Shown in pieces: positions 1-7,919 of a stretch of 64,000 nt of DNA (position 1 is its first letter; every line of letters begins with the position of its first letter). Source of the DNA: Polycladospora coralii. Its GTDB lineage: Bacteria > Bacillota > Bacilli > Thermoactinomycetales > Thermoactinomycetaceae. Location: assembly GCF_014773435.2 (NCBI RefSeq), contig NZ_JACXAG020000003.1, positions 248,001 through 312,000 on the forward strand. Reading direction: 5' to 3'. Under the pieces are notes generated by a model. The model had not been told where the DNA came from. It made no database searches and worked only from the letters and a program-made list of their open reading frames with translations. Made by a program: the position numbers and the translations under genes.

Positions 1-2
1 CA

Positions 3-1187
3 CGTATGTTAAAAATGAAAGGGATCCCGCATGAAGTATTAAATGCAAAAAATCATGAACGTGAAGCTGAAATTATTTCGCAAGCGGGTCGTCGTGGAGC
101 CGTTACAATTGCTACCAATATGGCAGGACGTGGAACCGATATCGAACTTGAAGCTGGCGTAGATCAATTAGGCGGTCTGCATGTAATTGGAACAGAGCGG
201 CACGAAAGTCGTCGAATCGATAATCAGCTACGAGGTCGATCTGGTCGACAAGGAGATCCGGGTTCATCCCAGTTCTATCTATCTTTTTCAGATGAATTAA
301 TGCGCCGATTTGGTGGTGAAAATTTAGAAGGCATGATGGAACGCTTTCGCTTACCTGAAGATCAACCGATTGAGGGGAGAATTTTTACTAAGGCGGTAGC
401 AAATGCACAGAAAAAAGTGGAAGGAAATAACTTTGATGCACGTCGTTGGGTGTTGCAGTATGATGATGTACTCAGTCAACAGCGTGAAATTATATATAAG
501 CAGAGACGCGAAGTATTATTAAGCCAAGATTTAAAAGATGTTATACTTGGTATGGCAAAAGATACTGTTGAACGTGTTGTTTCTGCCCACACGCATGAAG
601 ATTTACAAGAAGAATGGGATCTTGACGCGATTGAAGATTTTGTTGAGGGGAATCTCTTACCGGAAGATCGCTTAGATGATGATGATTTTGAGGATTTAGA
701 TTCACAGGAGATCATCGATCTGATCATGGATGAGGTTAAAGAACACTATGAAGAGAGACAGGACGAGATTGGCAATGAACGTCTGCAAGAGTTTACCAAA
801 GTCGTCGTGTTACGTGCAGTAGATCGTAAGTGGATGGATCACATTGATGCGATGGATCAACTACGTCAAGGAATTCACTTGCGTGCTTATGGTCAAGATA
901 ATCCTGTGCGTGCATACCAATTTGAAGGTTATGCGATGTTTGAGCAGTTGACGGAAGAAATCAAGGAAGAAGTCGTTCGTTATGTAATGAAGTCTGTTGT
1001 GACGGAAGACGAAGAGATCGAGCGTGAAGAAGTAGCGGTTAATGCGAAAGCCGTTTCTGGGGGACAAGAGCAAACCAAAGAAAAAACCAAAAAGCCGGTT
1101 AGAAAATCAGATAAAATCAAACGGAATGACCCCTGCCCGTGTGGAAGTGGTAAGAAGTATAAAAATTGTTGTCAGAGCAATGAATGA
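3..1187 (+). CDS. secA: Preprotein translocase ATPase SecA, C-terminal part (cut by window start)
   Basis: SecA is the cytosolic motor ATPase that drives unfolded preproteins through SecYEG. Only the last 394 codons lie in the window, a little under half of the usual 800-850 residues. Visible are the second nucleotide-binding domain with the helicase motifs TNMAGRGTDI and QLRGRSGRQGDPG, then the helical scaffold and wing region. A charged linker follows, ending in the zinc-binding SEC-C motif CPCGSGKKYKNCC, which contacts SecB or ribosomes in other bacteria. The next gene is prfB, the same order as in B. subtilis. No terminator is seen between them, so read-through into prfB is plausible. Confidence 0.97.
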   Translation, partial: RMLKMKGIPHEVLNAKNHEREAEIISQAGRRGAVTIATNMAGRGTDIELEAGVDQLGGLHVIGTERHESRRIDNQLRGRSGRQGDPGSSQFYLSFSDELMRRFGGENLEGMMERFRLPEDQPIEGRIFTKAVANAQKKVEGNNFDARRWVLQYDDVLSQQREIIYKQRREVLLSQDLKDVILGMAKDTVERVVSAHTHEDLQEEWDLDAIEDFVEGNLLPEDRLDDDDFEDLDSQEIIDLIMDEVKEHYEERQDEIGNERLQEFTKVVVLRAVDRKWMDHIDAMDQLRQGIHLRAYGQDNPVRAYQFEGYAMFEQLTEEIKEEVVRYVMKSVVTEDEEIEREEVAVNAKAVSGGQEQTKEKTKKPVRKSDKIKRNDPCPCGSGKKYKNCCQSNE

Positions 1188-1252
1188 TTTTGGTTGCTAC
1201 TTATAGCGATTAGAGCAAAAACACGCATATTGTAAAGATGAGGTGTATTGAT

Positions 1253-2354
1253 TTGGAAATCAGTGAACTGAGGCAATCCATCAAAAATACAGCTAAACGT
1301 TTAGCGGATATTAGGGGGTCTCTTTGACTTAGATCAGAAAAAAGAACGTTTAGCTGAATTAGAAGAAAAAATGGTAGCACCTGATTTTTGGGATGACCAA
1401 GGTGTGGCACAAAAAGTGATTGAAGAGATGAAGCATTTAAAAGAACAAATTGAAGAAATCGATCGGTTAGAGCAAGCACTTGAAGAAAGCGAATTACTAC
1501 TGGAACTTATGGTTGAAGAACAAGATGAATCCGTTCAGAAAGATTTAGAGCAAGGGATTCATACACTCATGAAAGAATTAGATGTATTTGAATTAAATAT
1601 GATGTTGAATGAGCCCTATGATCGAAACTCAGCAATTTTAGAGCTTCATCCGGGAGCGGGTGGCACAGAATCTCAAGATTGGGCTGAAATGCTACTACGT
1701 ATGTATACACGTTGGGCGGAGAGAAGTGGCTATAAGGTTGAAACTTTAGATTACTTACCTGGCGACGAAGCCGGTATCAAAAGTGTTACCTTGCTCATAA
1801 AAGGAATAAATGCATACGGTTATTTAAAAGCAGAAAAAGGGGTTCATCGCCTGGTCCGCATCTCACCATTTGATTCTTCTGGAAGACGACATACCTCATT
1901 TGTTTCTGCAAATGTGATGCCAGAAGTGGATAATGATGTTGAAGTAGAGATTCGTACCGAAGATCTTAAAATAGACACATATCGCTCCAGTGGTGCAGGT
2001 GGACAACATGTAAACACAACCGATTCCGCTGTGCGCATTACACATACCCCTACAAATACAGTAGTTACCTGTCAATCTGAGCGTTCCCAGATTAAAAACC
2101 GCGAACGGGCGATGAAAATTCTTAAAGCTAGACTGTACGAGCGGATGCTGGCGGAACAAAAAAAGGAAATGAATGATTTGCAAGGAGAGCAATCGGAAAT
2201 CGGTTGGGGAAATCAAATTCGTTCCTATGTCTTTCATCCTTATAGTATGGTGAAAGATCATCGAACGAATGTCGAAATGGGAAATGTGCAAGCTGTTATG
2301 GATGGAGATTTGAATACATTTATTGAATCTTATCTACGCTTGAATATGAGTTGA
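1253..2354 (+). CDS. prfB: Peptide chain release factor 2, with programmed +1 frameshift
   Basis: RF2 recognises UGA and UAA stop codons and triggers peptidyl-tRNA hydrolysis. The gene is in two frames. A TTG start at 1253, with Shine-Dalgarno GATGAGG at 1237-1243, opens a 24-codon frame ending at an in-frame TGA (1325-1327). The remaining 342 residues read in the +1 frame from 1326 to 2354. Joined length is 366 residues, the same as B. subtilis RF2. The SPF stop-codon recognition tripeptide falls near residue 204 and the catalytic GGQ near residue 249. The start codon follows from the conserved N-terminal sequence and the upstream ribosome binding site. Production is expected to be autoregulated by RF2 abundance. 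Confidence 0.96.
1313..1328 (+). promoter_or_regulatory. prfB programmed +1 frameshift site
   Basis: An internal Shine-Dalgarno-like AGGGGG (1313-1318) is followed at the canonical distance by CTT TGA C (1322-1328). This is the classic RF2 autoregulatory signal: slow termination at UGA when RF2 is scarce lets the ribosome slip forward one base on CTT-T. Confidence 0.95.
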
Positions 2355-2382
2355 TACATTCATATTGAAAAGAGGGGTTAAT

Positions 2383-3171
2383 ATGAACGGGCATAAATAT
2401 ATTCAGTTTGAACAAGTGGATCATATTGCAGTTATTACACTATCTAGACCTAAAGTGCTAAATGCTTTAAGTAGAGCGTTGTTGGAAGAACTAGACGAGG
2501 CGATCACATGGGTAGAAAACTCAAATGAAACACGTGCTCTGATTATCACGGGGGCTGGTGAAAAAGCATTTGTAGCTGGTGCAGATATAGGCGAATTACG
2601 CAGCGTACCGTCCGGATATGAAGCGGAAGAGCTGGCATTAAAAGGTCAAGCCGTATTTAATCGAATTGAAAATTTAGCTAAACCCGTTATTATGGCAGTG
2701 AATGGCTTCGCTTTAGGAGGAGGCTGTGAATTGGCAATGAGCGGAGATATTATTCTTGCTGCTGATCGAGCCAAATTCGGGCAACCAGAAGTTCATCTAG
2801 GCGTTATTCCAGGCTATGGAGGAACACAAAGACTTGCACGTTTAATCGGTAAAAATAGAGCGAAATATATGTGTATGACGGGTGAAATGATTGATGCTGA
2901 AGAAGCATACCGTCTAGGTTTAGTACAGAAGGTAATTCCTGCTGCAGAATTGATCGATGAAGCCAAAAAACTGGCTAAAACACTAGCCCAGAAGGCACCA
3001 CTTGCACTTCGCTATATTAAAAAATCGATTCATACAGGAGTCGAAGTTGACCTGAAAACAGGTTTAGAAATGGAAGCTGCATTTTTTGGACTTACGTTTG
3101 ATTCAGAAGATCGTAAAGAAGGCATGGATGCTTTCGTAGAAAAAAGAGCGGCACGTTTCACCGGAAAATAA
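2383..3171 (+). CDS. Enoyl-CoA hydratase/isomerase (crotonase) family protein
   Basis: A 262-residue crotonase-fold enzyme, probably cytosolic and hexameric, that hydrates 2-enoyl-CoA thioesters. The oxyanion-hole segments are present (AGADIGEL near residue 63 and GFALGGGCELA near 105), as are the two acidic catalytic positions seen in true hydratases (Glu in GCELA and in QPEVHLG). The C-terminal region EDRKEGMDAFVEKR is typical of short-chain enoyl-CoA hydratases. The start at 2383 is chosen because AAGAGGGG lies just upstream; an in-frame TTG at 2365 would put the ribosome binding site inside the gene. It lies 28 bases after prfB and may be co-transcribed. The substrate chain length cannot be read from sequence. 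Confidence 0.9.
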   Translation: MNGHKYIQFEQVDHIAVITLSRPKVLNALSRALLEELDEAITWVENSNETRALIITGAGEKAFVAGADIGELRSVPSGYEAEELALKGQAVFNRIENLAKPVIMAVNGFALGGGCELAMSGDIILAADRAKFGQPEVHLGVIPGYGGTQRLARLIGKNRAKYMCMTGEMIDAEEAYRLGLVQKVIPAAELIDEAKKLAKTLAQKAPLALRYIKKSIHTGVEVDLKTGLEMEAAFFGLTFDSEDRKEGMDAFVEKRAARFTGK

Positions 3172-3203
3172 GGGTCGGCTGCAGCCGGCTCTTCCCTATT
3201 TTT
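3171..3203 (+). terminator. Probable terminator after crotonase gene
   Basis: An AGGG...CCCT outer stem encloses a GTCGGC-TGCA-GCCGGC hairpin and is followed by ATTTTTT. It starts at the crotonase stop codon. Confidence 0.6.
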
Positions 3204-3245
3204 TCGATTACCAAAATAGAAACAGATATAAAAGGGGGGATATCA

Positions 3246-3947
3246 TTGGATCCAGTAATTTCGGGCATTTTGATAGGTATAGGAGCAATTGCTCTAATCG
3301 TTCTCATTAGCATTCTGGTTGCGAAAAAGCGTAAAAAAGAAGTTGAGATGTTGGATCAAATGTTTCCTGAAGGTAGTTTATCTAGTGAAGATATGAAGAT
3401 CGCAGTAGATAGGGTGCGCCGAACAACCAAAGAGAGAGAAAAACGAAATAAAGAAAAGCAAAAAATACACAGAGAGCGCCCTAAAGAAGGAACGTTATTA
3501 CCAGATGAAGATAAAGAATTTATTTCTTCTGCATCTTTTCATGAGAAACGGATATCTAATGAAACAACTGTAGATACGGAACCAGATCCTTTGACAGAAG
3601 TAACTTCAGAAAAGAGCGGTTTGTTTGCTCGGAGCAGTGATAAAAACAAAACAATGGATAAGCAAGAATCTGAATCGTCCGATACACTTGAGCAGACTGA
3701 TGACGTTGACACAGAGGCGAGTAAACATCGTCGTCTTTATAAAAAGAGCTTATTAAAGCCAGACCGTAAAGAAGAGACGATGATTCGGAAAGAAAGCTTA
3801 TTGACCCAAATTAAAACAGACCAAGATAGCGATACTTCAATGGATGAAGAAACAGCTAATGTATCTATAGAGGACGAAGATTCTGAAGATACGAATCCAT
3901 CTCTAAGCAGATCGAATAAGCAGAAAACACCGCGTAAATGGTTTTAG
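3246..3947 (+). CDS. Single-pass membrane protein with long charged cytoplasmic tail, unknown function
   Basis: I do not recognise this 233-residue protein. It starts at TTG 3246 after AAAGGGGGGA. One strong hydrophobic helix spans about residues 5-26, followed by a KKRKKE stop-transfer signal, which predicts N-out, C-in topology. A short ordered segment (about 33-60) is followed by a highly charged, low-complexity region rich in Lys, Glu, Asp, Ser and Thr up to the C-terminal Trp-Phe. The composition suggests an intrinsically disordered tail. It stands alone between a terminator and the TerC riboswitch region. It could be a membrane-anchored scaffold, but nothing in the sequence shows a partner. 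Confidence 0.7.
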   Translation: MDPVISGILIGIGAIALIVLISILVAKKRKKEVEMLDQMFPEGSLSSEDMKIAVDRVRRTTKEREKRNKEKQKIHRERPKEGTLLPDEDKEFISSASFHEKRISNETTVDTEPDPLTEVTSEKSGLFARSSDKNKTMDKQESESSDTLEQTDDVDTEASKHRRLYKKSLLKPDRKEETMIRKESLLTQIKTDQDSDTSMDEETANVSIEDEDSEDTNPSLSRSNKQKTPRKWF

Positions 3948-3996
3948 GATTTGCGAACGAGAAGCCCAACCACTTTTAGTGGGGAGTAGTTCACGC

Positions 3997-4026
3997 TTGA
4001 CGATATTGATAGGTACCCTATATAAT
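3997..4026 (+). promoter_or_regulatory. Sigma-A promoter of the manganese riboswitch / terC unit
   Basis: TTGACG (3997-4002), an 18-base spacer and TATAAT (4021-4026) sit just upstream of the riboswitch aptamer. Confidence 0.8.
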
Positions 4027-4035
4027 GAAATCAAC

Positions 4036-4150
4036 AGAATACGTTACGGATGTCCTTAAAGGGGAGTAGCTGAGAAACAAAGTCGTCATTCCGGATATTT
4101 AATATCCCGGCTTTGTTGGCAACAAGATCTGTTGTTAGCAAGACCTTTAC
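4036..4150 (+). ncRNA. yybP-ykoY family manganese riboswitch
   Basis: The sequence has the signature TTAAAGGGGAGTAGC at about 4054-4068, an internal ACAAAGTCGTCA segment, and the closing strand GCAAGACCTTTAC (4138-4150). The closing strand can pair with TAAAGG to form P1. It is also the left arm of the downstream terminator, so ligand binding that stabilises P1 would prevent termination, as expected of a transcriptional ON switch. yybP-ykoY aptamers bind Mn2+ and commonly precede TerC, MntP and P-type ATPase genes. Here a TerC-family gene follows. The exact 5' boundary is approximate. Confidence 0.9.
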
Positions 4151-4185
4151 TTTTTCAAAAAAGTAAAGGTCTTGCTATTTTTTTT
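4136..4185 (+). terminator. Riboswitch-controlled intrinsic terminator
   Basis: TAGCAAGACCTTTAC pairs perfectly with GTAAAGGTCTTGCTA across an A/T loop and is followed by eight T residues. Its left arm overlaps the 3' strand of the aptamer, giving mutually exclusive folds. Confidence 0.93.
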
Positions 4186-4238
4186 GTTACTTGATACCGT
4201 TTCTGGGATAATATAAAGGAGGTTTTTCCTCGTGTAGC

Positions 4239-4283
4239 ATGAACCGGATTCTTCCATATGTTTATTCTATTATTTATCGTTAA
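4239..4283 (+). CDS. Possible 14-codon leader ORF ahead of terC
   Basis: An ATG at 4239 opens a peptide that reads MNRILPYVYSIIYR and stops with TAA at 4281. That stop overlaps the TAAGGAG ribosome binding site of terC. An AAAGGAGG at 4216-4223 lies 15 bases upstream, rather far, but GAGG-TTTTT-CCTC can fold and shorten the distance. It may be a coupling leader or chance. Only the ORF and its geometry support it. Confidence 0.25.
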   Translation: MNRILPYVYSIIYR

Positions 4284-4295
4284 GGAGTGTTATAA

Positions 4296-4982
4296 GTGGA
4301 ACTTTTATCTACAGAGTTTTTAACTGCATTATTAACCATTATTGTAATTGATCTCGTGCTGGCAGGGGATAACGCGATTGTAATCGGTATGGCTGCTAAA
4401 AATTTACCCAAGACGAAGCAGAAAACAGTCATCATATGGGGAACTGTGGGAGCAGTCGTTATGAGAACGATACTAACATTAGTTGTCGTTTGGTTATTGA
4501 AAATACCTTACTTGTTGCTCATTGGAGGCGTGCTTTTACTGTGGATCGCTTATAAACTACTAGCAGACGAAAAAGAACACGATGTAAAAGCAGCTACTAG
4601 CTTACGCGCTGCTATCCAAACGATCATAGTAGCGGATACCATTATGAGCTTAGATAACGTATTAGCCGTCGCTGGTGCTGCCCATAACAATTATTTACTT
4701 GTTATCTTAGGACTTTTAATAAGTATTCCGATTATCGTTTGGGGGAGCCGTCTTTTCTTAAAATTAATGGATCGGTTTCCGGTTATTATCTATATCGGTT
4801 CAGGTGTACTTGCGTATACAGCAGCTAAAATGATTGTAGATGAGAAGTTAATTCATCCTTTCTTTAATCAAAATCCGTGGCTGGAATATGCTTTTTATAT
4901 TATTGTAGTCGTCGCAGTATTATTGGCTGGCAAGTGGTCAAATATGAAAAAAAATAATCAACAACCGGCACATACCAACTAG
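4296..4982 (+). CDS. TerC-family integral membrane protein (putative Mn2+ exporter)
   Basis: A 228-residue protein with about seven membrane helices. It has the two TerC signature acidic helices, DLVLAGDNAIVIGMA (about residue 19) and DTIMSLDNVLAVAGAA (about residue 113), whose Asp and Asn residues are the likely metal ligands. Length and sequence match the Bacillus YceF/YkoY/YjbE (MeeF/MeeY) group, which export Mn2+ and support metalation of secreted enzymes. The start is GTG 4296 with AAGGAG eight bases upstream. The upstream manganese riboswitch supports metal-responsive expression and a Mn role. The exact transported ion is inferred. Confidence 0.9.
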   Translation: MELLSTEFLTALLTIIVIDLVLAGDNAIVIGMAAKNLPKTKQKTVIIWGTVGAVVMRTILTLVVVWLLKIPYLLLIGGVLLLWIAYKLLADEKEHDVKAATSLRAAIQTIIVADTIMSLDNVLAVAGAAHNNYLLVILGLLISIPIIVWGSRLFLKLMDRFPVIIYIGSGVLAYTAAKMIVDEKLIHPFFNQNPWLEYAFYIIVVVAVLLAGKWSNMKKNNQQPAHTN

Positions 4983-5023
4983 AAGTGCAATCACTTATAA
5001 AGTTTTGCTATGAAATTTCGGGA

Positions 5024-5053
5024 AATCAGGTGGAGATTTCACCCCACCTGATT
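5024..5053 (+). terminator. Hairpin after terC (weak terminator or processing site)
   Basis: A perfect stem AATCAGGTGG / CCACCTGATT lies in the terC-5118 gap, flanked by imperfect GGGAAAT/GAAATCCC pairing. There is no T-run, so termination would be inefficient. Confidence 0.45.
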
Positions 5054-5117
5054 GAAATCCCATACACGAAGATCAGATAGAAATATTATGAAAATTTACA
5101 CACTTGGGAGAATGGAT

Positions 5118-5567
5118 ATGATTAGCTTAGAATATCGGTTGCTAGATGAAAAAAAGGGGTTTTCAGTTGTAACTTTTTATGAGAACATTTCAAAAGAAGA
5201 AGTCATCTTACGCTTCAATTGCGATTACTTCATTAAAAATCACAAGGTTTATAGGAAAGAAACTTGTAGGATTGAAGGCTTGGTATATGTGATCTATGTG
5301 GAACAAGATAAGGATGAAAAAGTGCTCGAACAGGGATTGATTCCCACACCTACATGGCAAGGTACGCGCGTAGAAGTGCGGCATTTTCAAGAAAATACAA
5401 GTCAATATCCGGTTATACACATTTATCATTTTCATACCTATACAGATGTCCTCTTATTTCTTAATAGTGATACTGTTGATATTGAAGGAAACGATTGGTG
5501 CAAAACGGCTACAGAAGTAGACGAAAATCGAAAAGTGTATGTTTATTATGCTGAGCCTATTTTGTAA
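5118..5567 (+). CDS. Uncharacterised protein, first gene of ATP-grasp/DUF350 cluster
   Basis: I do not recognise this 149-residue soluble protein, which is rich in beta-prone and aromatic residues. Its start is placed at ATG 5118, seven bases after GGAG; a longer frame from 5052 lacks a ribosome binding site. No signal peptide or membrane helix is visible. Conserved-looking features are a WQGTRVEVRHF segment and a His-rich VIHIYHFHTYTD stretch (about residues 103-118). It is 14 bases upstream of the lipoprotein gene and co-directional with the ATP-grasp and DUF350 genes. Function is therefore likely shared with that cluster, but nothing more can be claimed. Confidence 0.7.
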   Translation: MISLEYRLLDEKKGFSVVTFYENISKEEVILRFNCDYFIKNHKVYRKETCRIEGLVYVIYVEQDKDEKVLEQGLIPTPTWQGTRVEVRHFQENTSQYPVIHIYHFHTYTDVLLFLNSDTVDIEGNDWCKTATEVDENRKVYVYYAEPIL

Positions 5568-5581
5568 GGGGGATTTTAGAA

Positions 5582-5899
5582 TTGAGTCAAAAACATAAGA
5601 CAAAAAAATTAGTAGGTCTCTTTGCTTCATCTGTATTACTTGTTCCGATGACTGTGGGATGTGAAGATGCAAACGCAACACCTGATTTTGACGATGATAT
5701 TGAGTTGTGTTATGACAATGATAGAGATGAACTTTGTGATGATGATGGAACAAGTTACAATCCCAATAATTATCTTGTATTAGACGGAAAAAAAGTAGCC
5801 TATATCAAAGATCAAAGCTTGGTTTCTTCCGGAAGTAGTGGGGTTAGTAAACTAAAGAAAGGAATAGGGAGTAAGTCCGCGGTAACGTCTGGAGGTTAA
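5582..5899 (+). CDS. Small Asp-rich putative lipoprotein
   Basis: A 105-residue protein starting at TTG 5582 after AAGGGGGA. The N-terminus has lysines (KHKTKK), a hydrophobic helix and a lipobox-like TVGC with Cys at about residue 27, which predicts lipid anchoring outside the membrane. The mature part begins with an acidic stretch (DFDDDIE, then DNDRDELCDDDG) that resembles a loose calcium- or metal-binding loop and contains two further cysteines. The C-terminal third is Gly/Ser/Lys rich. In Escherichia coli the yjf and ygi clusters likewise place a small exported protein beside a glutathionylspermidine-synthase-like enzyme. Homology to those small proteins is not established here. Confidence 0.7.
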   Translation: MSQKHKTKKLVGLFASSVLLVPMTVGCEDANATPDFDDDIELCYDNDRDELCDDDGTSYNPNNYLVLDGKKVAYIKDQSLVSSGSSGVSKLKKGIGSKSAVTSGG

Positions 5900-5905
5900 A
5901 CGAGC

Positions 5906-7156
5906 GTGAGTAGGAAATCATATACCAACAATAGAAAACATATCTATGATTCAATTCGGCAAGAGGGTATATTTACATGGGATACGATGTATGGTGAAGA
6001 ATATGCTTTAGCTTCAACATATGCCATTTCTAATGCTTTTCGTTCAGAAATGGCATACGCCACAAAGCAGTTGGGGCGCATCTTTCATAAGACACTTCAA
6101 CATGTGAGATTGGGCTCAGACCAGCTGCTGAAAGAATTAGGCTTGCCACGGTCTACTTGGCCCACTATACGTTTAAACTTTCCTTATGATGCACCTACAT
6201 TGATTGGAAGATTTGACTTTGCTTATACAGAGCAAGGGCTAAAAATGTTGGAGTTTAATAGCGATACACCTACCGGAATTGTGGAAGCTTTTTATACAAA
6301 TGGAAAAGTATGTGAGGCATTAGGTAAACAAGATCCCAATGAAAAAGAGAATTTGAAAATAAAAGCGGGTTTTCAGCGAATTTTGAGTCTTTATCAAAAA
6401 TTAGGATACAACACAAAACAGATTCACTTTAGTTCACTTAACTGGCATGAAGAAGATAAAGGCACAACCTTATATCTGTTGAGAGAGTCAGGGTTGTCTG
6501 CGGTGTATACACCTTTGCATCAAATTGGAGTAAAAGAGGATGGTGTTTATGCATGGGATGAACAAAAATTACAGGAAATTGAAGTTAATGTGTGGTACAG
6601 ATTACATGCACTAGAAATTTTAGCGGAAGATCAAGATGTCGATGGTTATGCAACGGGCAAACATTTGCTTCGTTTAATAGCGGACCAAAAACTGGGGATT
6701 ATTAATCCGCCTTCGGGCTTTATTGGACAAACTAAAGCATTACAGGCTCTGATTTGGATGTTACACGAATCGAATCTATTTTTCACGGCTGAAGAAAAAG
6801 AAATCATCCAAACTTATATGTTACCCACGTATCTAGATAATCCTTTTTTAAAAAAAGAAGCATATGTGCGCAAGCCGATTTTGGGTCGAGAGGGTGGTGC
6901 GGTTACGCTATTTGATGACAAAGGAGATCTAATCGATAAGGACAAAGAGGAGAATTATTGGGATCAGGCGATGATTTATCAAAAATATATGCCTTTACAA
7001 CCGATTCAAACTGAGACTTTAAAAGGTACATATGAAGGTCAACTATTATGGGGGTCTTTTTTAATTGATGGGGAGCCATCGGCAATCATCGCCAGAGTAG
7101 ATCAAGGAATTACAAGTAACTTATCTCATTTTTTACCGATTGAATTAAAGGAATAA
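5906..7156 (+). CDS. Glutathionylspermidine synthase-like ATP-grasp enzyme (YgiC/YjfC type)
   Basis: A 416-residue protein of the glutathionylspermidine synthetase C-terminal family, an ATP-grasp amide ligase without the amidase domain. Diagnostic segments are the substrate-site LEFNSDTPTGIVEAFYTNG (about residue 110), the central VWYRLHALEIL, and NPPSGFIGQTK. The ATP-binding YVRKPILGREGG lies near residue 323. The start is GTG 5906 with GGAGG upstream, only 6 bases after the lipoprotein gene. Bacillota do not normally make glutathionylspermidine, so the true substrate is probably another amine or peptide. Its conserved partners are the small lipoprotein and DUF350 membrane protein on either side. 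Confidence 0.87.
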   Translation: MSRKSYTNNRKHIYDSIRQEGIFTWDTMYGEEYALASTYAISNAFRSEMAYATKQLGRIFHKTLQHVRLGSDQLLKELGLPRSTWPTIRLNFPYDAPTLIGRFDFAYTEQGLKMLEFNSDTPTGIVEAFYTNGKVCEALGKQDPNEKENLKIKAGFQRILSLYQKLGYNTKQIHFSSLNWHEEDKGTTLYLLRESGLSAVYTPLHQIGVKEDGVYAWDEQKLQEIEVNVWYRLHALEILAEDQDVDGYATGKHLLRLIADQKLGIINPPSGFIGQTKALQALIWMLHESNLFFTAEEKEIIQTYMLPTYLDNPFLKKEAYVRKPILGREGGAVTLFDDKGDLIDKDKEENYWDQAMIYQKYMPLQPIQTETLKGTYEGQLLWGSFLIDGEPSAIIARVDQGITSNLSHFLPIELKE

Positions 7157-7172
7157 GAGAGGAGTTTTTCAG

Positions 7173-7607
7173 ATGACTCAAATGGATTCACTACTAAACT
7201 TTGCTATTTATTTAGGGGTTACGATTCCATTAATGATTTTAGGTTTATTTATTTTCATTGTGACAACACCTTATCAAGAGATTGCGCTTTTTAAAGAAGG
7301 CGCTTATTCAGAAGATCCAGTAAAGCAAAATGCAGCGAAAGCAGCCGCTCATGATATTGGAGGCAAGTTGCTCGGTCTTGCCATCGTGGTAGCTTCGGCC
7401 ATTTATCATTCTGTCAGCATTTTGGACTTACTGGTTTGGGGAGGGATAGGAATTGTCATTCAGATGATTGGTTTTTATCTCTTCAATTTACTTACCCCTT
7501 TTCAAGTATTATCTGAAATTCCTAAGGGTAATGTGGGCGTAGGTATTTTTTCGTCACGCATTAGTATTGCGATAGGGTTACTAACAGCTGTATTAATAAG
7601 TTATTAA
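7173..7607 (+). CDS. DUF350 family membrane protein (YjfL-like)
   Basis: A 144-residue protein with four predicted membrane helices and the DUF350 feature of two similar halves, each with a GxxxF/TPF-type turn (TTPYQEIALFKEG and LTPFQVLSEIPKG). The start is ATG 7173 after GAGAGGAG. It lies 16 bases after the ATP-grasp gene and is followed by a strong terminator, so it ends the cluster. DUF350 proteins sit next to YjfC-like enzymes in many bacteria; a joint role in envelope modification has been proposed but not shown. Confidence 0.85.
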   Translation: MTQMDSLLNFAIYLGVTIPLMILGLFIFIVTTPYQEIALFKEGAYSEDPVKQNAAKAAAHDIGGKLLGLAIVVASAIYHSVSILDLLVWGGIGIVIQMIGFYLFNLLTPFQVLSEIPKGNVGVGIFSSRISIAIGLLTAVLISY

Positions 7608-7617
7608 TACCACATGT

Positions 7618-7666
7618 GAGCAAAACCGCTAGTTCATCCTGGACATTGTGGCTAGCGGTTTTGCTC
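7618..7666 (+). terminator. Strong terminator after DUF350 gene
   Basis: GAGCAAAACCGCTAG pairs perfectly with CTAGCGGTTTTGCTC and is followed by ATTTT. Confidence 0.85.
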
Positions 7667-7741
7667 ATTTTAAGTGCTTGAAATAAGTTGTGAATTAAAT
7701 TTGGCAATAGAGAATATTAATCTAGGAATTCTGTAGATTGA

Positions 7742-7750
7742 TGTTATAAT
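7742..7750 (+). promoter_or_regulatory. Extended -10 promoter upstream of ftsE
   Basis: TGTTATAAT is an extended -10 element. No good -35 is seen. Transcription would start near 7757, leaving about 160 bases of 5' leader before the ftsE start at 7920. Confidence 0.55.
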
Positions 7751-7919
7751 AGTGAAAGAGTTTTTCTCTACGGAGAATCATTTTGATACGCTGATATTGG
7801 AAGAAAGCGATTTGCTTACTACCATACTTCTAGGAGTGTTAGGAGCAAAACTTTTTATATGGTATATAGGATTTCATGAACTAGTATATTTGGCAAATAA
7901 GCCTGAAGAAGGTGATGAC

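Noticed and set aside
7752-7919. 56-codon N-terminal extension of the ftsE reading frame
   Set aside because: The extension begins directly at the extended -10, lacks a ribosome binding site, and the 228-residue form from 7920 matches FtsE length.
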